Source: Fervidobacterium sp. UBA5837 (GTDB lineage Bacteria; Thermotogota; Thermotogae; Thermotogales; Fervidobacteriaceae). From it: a stretch of 44,753 nucleotides of DNA. The stretch covers positions 61,100 to 105,852 of the forward strand of contig DJGV01000013.1 in the NCBI GenBank assembly GCA_002432805.1, given 5' to 3'. Under the pieces are notes generated by a model. The model was not told the origin of the DNA, made no database searches, and saw only the letters and a list, made by a program, of their open reading frames with translations. The position numbers and the translations under genes are program-made. Below, piece after piece: positions 39,309-44,753 of this stretch (position 1 is the first letter of the stretch; every line of letters starts with the position of its first letter).

Positions 39309-41357
39309 ATGAAAAAAGTTGGTGGCTGGCTCATATTTGCACTTGTTTTGATATTTGTTGGAAGCTTCCTTGCCCAGATGTTCAACACATCGTTTTATAC
39401 AGTTAAAGTGAAGCGAATTAAGTTTGACACGGACAAAGGGACACTATCCGGGCTCTTGTATTTACCAAAGGGAGCAGACAGCACCGATCCACGACCTACG
39501 ATCATTACTACACATGGCTATCTAAACTCGGCAGAAATGCAGGATGCTGCTGCAATAGAGATGTCGAGAAGGGGATATGTGGTTTTGGCGTTGGACATGT
39601 ATGACCATGGGCATTCTGTGAATAAGACACAGTACGATTCAGCAAAAGCATTTTTCTCCTTTTGGCCATCGTCTCAATACGATGCCGTACAATATATGTA
39701 CAATCAAGATTACGTACTGAAAGATGAGAAAGGGAATGGTATAATTGCAGTAGCAGGGCATTCTATGGGTGGCTTTTCCTCTACAATGGCCATGGTTATG
39801 GACGAACAAGATTATGCAAAAACTGGTATAAGAAAAATCTATGCTGGATTGCCAATGGGAGCAGACTACTTGTGGACCAGCTATTTAGGTGTGACTCCCG
39901 ATGTAGCCTATGCTGCTTACGGTCCAAGAACGGTTGGAGTTGTAGCAGCACATTATGATGAATTTTTCTTTGATTCCGTAGCTGAGAAGACCGGTAATAC
40001 AGTGGTTTTCAAAGATTTCATAGGTACACCAGAAGGAAAAGCTTTCTTAGGCAATCCTGCTAATCCAAGTGAAGGTGTTATGTACACTTTGGATAATGGC
40101 GGGAAAAGAGTAATCTATGAGCCTTGGCAGACTCACCCTTGGAATCATTTCTCTTTTATTACTACCGGACATCAGATTTCATTCTATACCAAAGCTTTTG
40201 AAGGGTACACTTCTCCAAATCAAGTCAATGCAGGCTTGGGTAATGAAAATCAAATATGGATACTTAAAGAATATTCAGAATTTTTAGCATTGATAGGTTT
40301 CTTCTTACTCTTTATACCTCTAGTTATGCTTTTAATGAAAGTTCCATTTTTTGCAAAGGCCAAGACAGAAATGTCTCCTTATGTTCCAGAACCTACGAGT
40401 AGGAATAATAAAATAGTATTCTGGGTATTCTATGCATTTTCGGCGGCATTTCCAGCACTCTTTTTCCCATCTCTAATGAACAAAGATGGAACAGGTATCA
40501 CTATAATACAGGTGCTGTCGCTGGTAATTTTGGGTCTAAGCTTACTATTTGGTGCACTCTTGCTCTCAAGAGCGAGAAAAGAAAAAGGCAGATCAGTGAA
40601 GACTGTAAGAAATGGAATGATATTCGTCTCGCTATCAAGTTTACTGCTTTTCTTGACAACAACTTTCAGGAAGAATCTGTTTGTACAAAGCAAATACTTC
40701 AATCAGCCAACAACTAACCAAATTGCCTTTTGGGCCTTGATAGTTTCTGAAATGATTCTCATACTGATGTTTGTGTCATACTATCTGAACAAGAAACAGT
40801 CTAACCTGACTCCAAAGCAATATGGTTTTGTAACCAAGTGGAGTTCAGTATTATCATCACTTTTGATAGCTATCGTAGTTGTTGCCATAGGCTATGCGAT
40901 ATTATACTTGGTAGATGCTATATTTGTAACCGATTTTAGGATATGGACTTGGGCTGTAAAGACATTTGAATCGCAGAATTTACTTGCAGCGATAAAATAC
41001 GCTCCTTTCTTCTTTATCTTCTACTATATCACCGGTATTTCCATAAATGCAAACACTGGTTCTATGAAGAAGGGAGAAGGTTATTATTTGTCTTGCATTT
41101 CCATGGTCGGTGGTCTAGTTGTGTTCTTGGCATTACAATATGGACTTGTATTTTTCACACAAAGAGCACTTGTCCCCAATCAGGCTCTGAATCCGATTTT
41201 GCTCTTTGCACTTATACCATCGTTAATCGTAGCTACATTCTACACGAAGAAACTATACGAAGAAACTGGTAATGTCTACACAGGCGCGTTCTTAAATACA
41301 ATTCTAATGACGTTGATTCTTGCAGCAAATACTACAACATATTCTGGGATTATTTAA
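39309..41357 (+). CDS. Membrane alpha/beta hydrolase with about ten C-terminal TM segments
   Basis: 682 residues. An N-terminal TM helix (about 4-24) is followed by an extracytoplasmic or cytoplasmic alpha/beta hydrolase domain (about 35-300): oxyanion region TTHGYLNSAEM, LDMYDHGHS, and nucleophile elbow GHSMGG (Ser152). A catalytic His is likely in THPWNHFSF. From about residue 320 onward there are roughly ten hydrophobic helices with no family I can name. ATG 39309 has GAGGGGG 8 nt upstream. glpK follows 61 nt later, and both lie behind a leader switch also found before the glpA-like gene. A role in releasing glycerol from lipids or glycerol esters is a reasonable inference but is not shown by sequence. 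Confidence 0.85.
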   Translation: MKKVGGWLIFALVLIFVGSFLAQMFNTSFYTVKVKRIKFDTDKGTLSGLLYLPKGADSTDPRPTIITTHGYLNSAEMQDAAAIEMSRRGYVVLALDMYDHGHSVNKTQYDSAKAFFSFWPSSQYDAVQYMYNQDYVLKDEKGNGIIAVAGHSMGGFSSTMAMVMDEQDYAKTGIRKIYAGLPMGADYLWTSYLGVTPDVAYAAYGPRTVGVVAAHYDEFFFDSVAEKTGNTVVFKDFIGTPEGKAFLGNPANPSEGVMYTLDNGGKRVIYEPWQTHPWNHFSFITTGHQISFYTKAFEGYTSPNQVNAGLGNENQIWILKEYSEFLALIGFFLLFIPLVMLLMKVPFFAKAKTEMSPYVPEPTSRNNKIVFWVFYAFSAAFPALFFPSLMNKDGTGITIIQVLSLVILGLSLLFGALLLSRARKEKGRSVKTVRNGMIFVSLSSLLLFLTTTFRKNLFVQSKYFNQPTTNQIAFWALIVSEMILILMFVSYYLNKKQSNLTPKQYGFVTKWSSVLSSLLIAIVVVAIGYAILYLVDAIFVTDFRIWTWAVKTFESQNLLAAIKYAPFFFIFYYITGISINANTGSMKKGEGYYLSCISMVGGLVVFLALQYGLVFFTQRALVPNQALNPILLFALIPSLIVATFYTKKLYEETGNVYTGAFLNTILMTLILAANTTTYSGII

Positions 41358-41418
41358 GGACATTAATGACATTCATCGTTTTCTGAGTAGTATCGTTGAC
41401 AGATAGTGGAGGTAGGCT

Positions 41419-42912
41419 ATGGAAAGATACATTTTAGCAATCGATCAAGGAACAACAAGTTCGCGGGCAATTGTCTTTGATCACGACGGGAATGCTGTAA
41501 GTAGCGCCCAGCAAGAATTTTTACAGTACTACCCAAAACCTGGTTGGGTTGAGCATAATCCGAATGAGATATGGGCAACCACAATGGGAGTTATAGCTGA
41601 TGCATTGGCTCGAGGTGATGTTAAGAGAAGTCAAATAATGGCCATCGGAATAACTAACCAAAGGGAAACAACCGTAATTTGGGATGCAGAAACTGGCAAG
41701 CCTATCTACAACGCCATCGTCTGGCAAGATAGAAGAACATCAGAAATATGTGACGATTTGAAAGATAGAGGACTATCCGAGAAGATCAAGGGCAAAACAG
41801 GATTGATGGTAGATGCCTATTTTTCCGGTACAAAGATAAAATGGATACTAGATAACGTTGAAGGGGCCAAGGAAGGAGCAAGAGCTGGAAAATTGAGATT
41901 TGGTACGATCGATACTTGGCTGGTTTGGAAATTGACGAATGGAAAGGTACACATAACCGATTACACAAACGCATCTAGAACAATGGTATACAACATATTT
42001 GATCTAAATTGGGATGAAGAACTGCTTGAAGAACTTCAAATTCCAAAATCCATCTTACCAGAAGTGAGACCTTCGAGTCAGGTCTATGGGGTCACAGATT
42101 CAGACATCTTTGGAGCAGAGATCCCAATTGCCGGTATCGCAGGAGATCAACAAGCAGCAACGTTCGGTCAGACATGTTACGAGAAGGGTATGATCAAGAA
42201 TACATACGGTACCGGCTGTTTCATGCTCATGAATACTGGTGACGAACCGGTCCTATCGAAAAACGGTCTGTTAACGACGATAGCTTACGGAATAGATGGA
42301 AAGGTTTACTATGCACTAGAAGGTTCCATTTTCGTAGCCGGTGCCGCCATACAGTGGTTAAGAGATGAATTGAAGATAGTAGATAGTTCAGCAGATACAG
42401 AATACTTTGCAAAAAAGGTAGAAGATAACGGTGGAGTATACGTTGTACCTGCATTTACAGGTCTAGGTGCTCCTTACTGGGATATGTATGCAAGAGGTAC
42501 AATAGTCGGTCTAACAAGGGGATCTTCCAAGGCACACATCATAAGGGCAACATTAGAGTCGATTGCATACCAGACTAGGGATGTTTTAGAAGCGATGGAA
42601 GCAGATTCTGGCATAAGGCTCAAGGCAATGCGCGTTGATGGTGGGGCATCATCAAACAACTTTCTCATGCAATTCCAGTCAGACATCCTCGGTATCCAAG
42701 TTGAAAGACCGGTTGTAAGTGAGACTACAGCCTTAGGTGCAGCATACTTAGCAGGTTTGGCAGTTGATTATTGGAATGGACAAGAAGAATTACTTAAAAA
42801 GTGGAAAAGAGATTCACTATTCACACCGAAGATGGATGAAGATAAGCGAGCAAAATTATATTTAGGATGGAAACGAGCTGTTGAAAGGGCAAGAGACTGG
42901 GCAAGAGAATAG
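41419..42912 (+). CDS. glpK: Glycerol kinase
   Basis: Phosphorylates glycerol to sn-glycerol 3-phosphate with ATP in the cytosol. 497 residues, normal length, with ILAIDQGTTSSRAIVFD (phosphate 1), GWVEHNPNEIW, ITNQRETTVIWD, NAIVWQDRRT, FGTIDTWLVWKLT, GIAGDQQAATFGQ, NTYGTGCFMLMNTG, FTGLGAPYWDMYARG and DGGASSNNFLMQFQSDILG. ATG 41419 after GGAGGT. Second gene behind the copy 1 leader; no glycerol facilitator (glpF) is in the window. Confidence 0.98.
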   Translation: MERYILAIDQGTTSSRAIVFDHDGNAVSSAQQEFLQYYPKPGWVEHNPNEIWATTMGVIADALARGDVKRSQIMAIGITNQRETTVIWDAETGKPIYNAIVWQDRRTSEICDDLKDRGLSEKIKGKTGLMVDAYFSGTKIKWILDNVEGAKEGARAGKLRFGTIDTWLVWKLTNGKVHITDYTNASRTMVYNIFDLNWDEELLEELQIPKSILPEVRPSSQVYGVTDSDIFGAEIPIAGIAGDQQAATFGQTCYEKGMIKNTYGTGCFMLMNTGDEPVLSKNGLLTTIAYGIDGKVYYALEGSIFVAGAAIQWLRDELKIVDSSADTEYFAKKVEDNGGVYVVPAFTGLGAPYWDMYARGTIVGLTRGSSKAHIIRATLESIAYQTRDVLEAMEADSGIRLKAMRVDGGASSNNFLMQFQSDILGIQVERPVVSETTALGAAYLAGLAVDYWNGQEELLKKWKRDSLFTPKMDEDKRAKLYLGWKRAVERARDWARE

Positions 42913-42961
42913 TAAATAAGAAATGGTGGCCAAAAAAAGAACATTCACAAAGGTAATAATG

Positions 42962-42970
42962 TGATATAAT
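42962..42970 (+). promoter_or_regulatory. Extended -10 promoter ahead of the glpA-like gene
   Basis: TGA-TATAAT. TTCACA (42944-42949) is a good -35 match but only 15 nt away. The downstream leader also has a 12-bp direct repeat AATAATCAAGTA (42968, 42984) and ATACA repeated every 10 nt (43012, 43022, 43032). Confidence 0.5.
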
Positions 42971-43036
42971 AATCAAGTAGTTGAATAATCAAGTAAAGTG
43001 TTAGAAAGTAGATACAGCTGAATACAACTAAATACA

Positions 43037-43110
43037 ATATGGTGGAGACTAAGAGAAAGCCATATCCCAAAAAGCGAGGAAATCTCACTTTTTGGGGTAT
43101 GGTTTCTTAT
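43037..43110 (+). promoter_or_regulatory. Antiterminator/terminator leader switch, copy 2
   Basis: Hairpin A: ATATGG (43037-43042) with CCATAT (43060-43065) around the 17-nt loop TGGAGACTAAGAGAAAG. Hairpin B: AAAGCCATATCCCAAAAAG (43056-43074) with CTTTTTGGGGTATGGTTT (43088-43105), one of the strongest stems in the window, then CTTATTT. The 3' arm of A is the 5' arm of B, so they exclude each other. Same design and loop as copy 1 at 39149. Confidence 0.8.
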
Positions 43111-43147
43111 TTATAGTCATTACAGATGAACGGGAGGTTTGGCAAAG

Positions 43148-44575
43148 ATGGTCGCAGTGATAGGTGGTGGCATCGTTGGAAGTTTGATTGCCAGAGAAAT
43201 CAATAAGTATGTAGAGGATGTATACCTATTTGAAGCAAAAAACGGTATAGGTACGGGCGTTACAAAGGCGAATTCTGGTATACTTCATGGCGGATATGAC
43301 GACCCACCGGGAAGTTTGAGGGCACAACTGTGTTACAAAGGTAATAGACTCTACGATGAGATTTCCAGAGAACTCTCCATCGAAGTCAAGAGAATAGGCT
43401 CTCATGTAGTTGCCTTAGACGAGAGTGAGCTTGCTGTGATAGATGAATTGGAAGAAAAGGCCGCAAGAAACAACGTCAAGGAATATCGTATCTTGAATAG
43501 AGATGAATTATTTGAAATGGAACCCTATTTGAGTGAAAAGGCCTTGAGTTCGTTCTACTGCCCAATAGCTGGTGTCACAGAACCATGGGAAGTTGCTATG
43601 CAAGCGGCAAGGTCTATAGAGCTCAACGGCGGCAGAGTATTCAAAGGCAAACGTCTTGTGGAAGTAGCTAAAAAAGATGGTAAATTTGAACTAACGTTTG
43701 AAGATGGTAGTACATACACAGCCAACTTAGTGATAAATGCAGCAGGTCTATATGCAGACGAAGTGGCAAAACTGTTCGGCGATGATGTACCAAAAATCTT
43801 TCCAATAAAGGGGGAGTACTTCCTTTTGGGAAAGGATGTAAGATATGTAAATTCAGTCATCTTTCCCATGCCTTCGGAATTGACCAAGGGTTGTCTAGTC
43901 ATTCCCACGGTAGATGGAGGATTCTTGGCAGGTCCTAATGCTCACGGTGTACAATCGAAACAGGACTTCTCCACAACGAGAGATGGACTTGCAGAAGTTA
44001 AAGAAAAGACGTTGAAATTGATCCCAAGTTTGGATTTTTCAAGGAATGTAGTCAAGACATTCGCAGGCTTGCGACCGGAAAGCAGTGGCAAAGATTTCTA
44101 CATAGATGTTGGTACGGATAACGTTATCCACGTTTCTGGTATCAGATCACCAGGCTTAACAGCTGCACCCGCCATTGCAAAATACGTTACCGAATATCTC
44201 ATAGAAGAGAAACTGCACATCAATTTGGAAAAACGACAGAATTATATTGAACACGTAGAAAAAGTTTCGCATTTCGTCGAGACCGACTTCGACTATTGGA
44301 GCAAAGCGATTGAACAAGATCCAGAAGCAGGACAGATCATATGTTTTTGCAACAAAGTTACTAAGCGAGAAATAAAAGAAGCGATAAGAAATGGAGCTAG
44401 AACCATAGACGAAGTGAAATTTTCAACGAGGGCCTCGTTCGGTGAATGCCAAGGTAGTTTCTGTACTTCGAAGATACTGAAGATCATATGTGATGAAACT
44501 GGGCTTAGGCCGCAAGACGTGCTGCTCAACGAAAAAGGCTCTTGGATAATCGATTCAGAGGTGAGGTCAATATGA
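43148..44575 (+). CDS. FAD-dependent glycerol-3-phosphate dehydrogenase-like protein (GlpA/TM1432 type)
   Basis: 475 residues. The DAO-type Rossmann start VIGGGIVGSLIAREI (5-19) binds FAD, followed by GVTKANSGILHGGYDDPPGSLRAQLC, INAAGLYADEVAKLFG, and GLRPESSGKDFYID...ISGIRSPGLTAAPAIA near the end of the domain. The C-terminal ~100 residues form a BFD-like 2Fe-2S domain with CFC and CQGSFC cysteines, as in GlpA. It should oxidise glycerol 3-phosphate (or a related 2-hydroxyacid) and pass electrons on. ATG 43148 has GGAGGT 9 nt upstream; TTG 43139 abuts that site. ATGA overlap with the next oxidoreductase gene, as in the remembered T. maritima TM1432-TM1433 pair. Preceded by the copy 2 leader switch. 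Confidence 0.88.
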   Translation: MVAVIGGGIVGSLIAREINKYVEDVYLFEAKNGIGTGVTKANSGILHGGYDDPPGSLRAQLCYKGNRLYDEISRELSIEVKRIGSHVVALDESELAVIDELEEKAARNNVKEYRILNRDELFEMEPYLSEKALSSFYCPIAGVTEPWEVAMQAARSIELNGGRVFKGKRLVEVAKKDGKFELTFEDGSTYTANLVINAAGLYADEVAKLFGDDVPKIFPIKGEYFLLGKDVRYVNSVIFPMPSELTKGCLVIPTVDGGFLAGPNAHGVQSKQDFSTTRDGLAEVKEKTLKLIPSLDFSRNVVKTFAGLRPESSGKDFYIDVGTDNVIHVSGIRSPGLTAAPAIAKYVTEYLIEEKLHINLEKRQNYIEHVEKVSHFVETDFDYWSKAIEQDPEAGQIICFCNKVTKREIKEAIRNGARTIDEVKFSTRASFGECQGSFCTSKILKIICDETGLRPQDVLLNEKGSWIIDSEVRSI

Positions 44576-44753
44576 GATACGAGACAGATGTAGTAGTCAT
44601 AGGTGCGGGCGGAGGCGGCATGGCAGCAGCCCTTTCTGCATACAAAAGCGGTGCAGATGTCATACTCATCGAGCGAGAAGAAGAAACAGGTGGTGTGCTC
44701 AATCAATGTATACACAATGGTTTCGGCTTGCATTACTATAAGAAAGATTTAAC
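44572..44753 (+). CDS. NAD/FAD-dependent oxidoreductase, 5' part (TM1433-like)
   Basis: The gene runs off the window; 60 codons are visible. The start ATG 44572 overlaps the previous stop (ATGA) and follows GAGGTGAG. The translation begins RYETDVVVIGAGGGGMAAA, a Rossmann FAD site (GAGGGG, residues 11-16), then IEREEETGGVLNQCIHNGFG, the signature of the pyridine nucleotide-disulfide-type partner of GlpA-like dehydrogenases. It probably carries electrons from the GlpA-like FAD subunit to NAD or another acceptor. Confidence 0.85.
   Translation, partial: MRYETDVVVIGAGGGGMAAALSAYKSGADVILIEREEETGGVLNQCIHNGFGLHYYKKDL

Overview
The window looks like chromosome of a thermophilic Thermotogales bacterium. 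Fervidobacterium is my best guess, from the moderately low GC, the gene content and close resemblance to remembered Thermotoga maritima families (TM1112-like cupin, TM0752-like GH4 enzyme, short DnaE with a decayed PHP domain, SLH/coiled-coil Omp-alpha-type protein, TM1432/TM1433-like oxidoreductases next to glpK). Genes are densely packed in short operons with strong GGAGG Shine-Dalgarno sites, many GTG/TTG starts and many ATGA-type overlaps. I see no tRNA, rRNA, CRISPR, IS element or prophage. This is core genome rather than a mobile island.

Layout. 1-7.8 kb (minus): a secreted protein of unknown function, a rhomboid protease, then an operon rpe-dnaE-amrS-apbE-ybaB closed by a terminator. 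8.1-11 kb (plus): phoH-pgpH-ybeY, the same order as in Firmicutes, with an unusually short PgpH. 11-13 kb: an MBL-fold hydrolase (minus) and a CsaB-like pyruvyl transferase (plus). 13-18.1 kb (minus): five genes for two NuoE/NuoF (HydC/HydB-like) diaphorase modules plus a small 2Fe-2S protein, with no hydrogenase catalytic subunit. 18.2-23.2 kb: cupin and EamA transporter, pyroglutamyl peptidase, a pseudo-receiver/SpoIIE phosphatase and a GH4 glycosidase. 23.3-29.6 kb: recN, cdd, a CorC-like CBS protein, a PAS-GGDEF cyclase and an iron alcohol dehydrogenase. 29.7-34.7 kb (minus): SLH envelope protein, cheB, dgkA, korC, korB, dCMP deaminase. 34.8-37.9 kb (plus): MGMT, class A PBP, ndk. 38.0-38.8 kb: secreted coiled-coil protein (minus). 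39.1-44.75 kb (plus): a glycerol region with a membrane alpha/beta hydrolase, glpK, a GlpA-like dehydrogenase and a partial FAD oxidoreductase cut by the window end.

The most striking non-coding signal is in the glycerol region. Two leaders, before the hydrolase-glpK unit (39149-39229) and before the glpA-like gene (43037-43110), have the same architecture. In each, a small hairpin with a nearly identical 17-nt loop, T(A/G)GAGA(A/C)TAAGAGAAA(A/G), shares its 3' arm with the 5' arm of a long intrinsic terminator. These look like paired antiterminator/terminator switches controlling one regulon, possibly bound by a GlpP-type protein. Other notable points: dnaE appears to start at AUC; the second NuoF has lost every N-terminal cluster cysteine; corC and cdd overlap by 68 nt in two frames that both encode charged low-complexity tails; korB/korC lack an adjacent korA; and extended -10 promoters (TGN-TATAAT) recur in the intergenic gaps.
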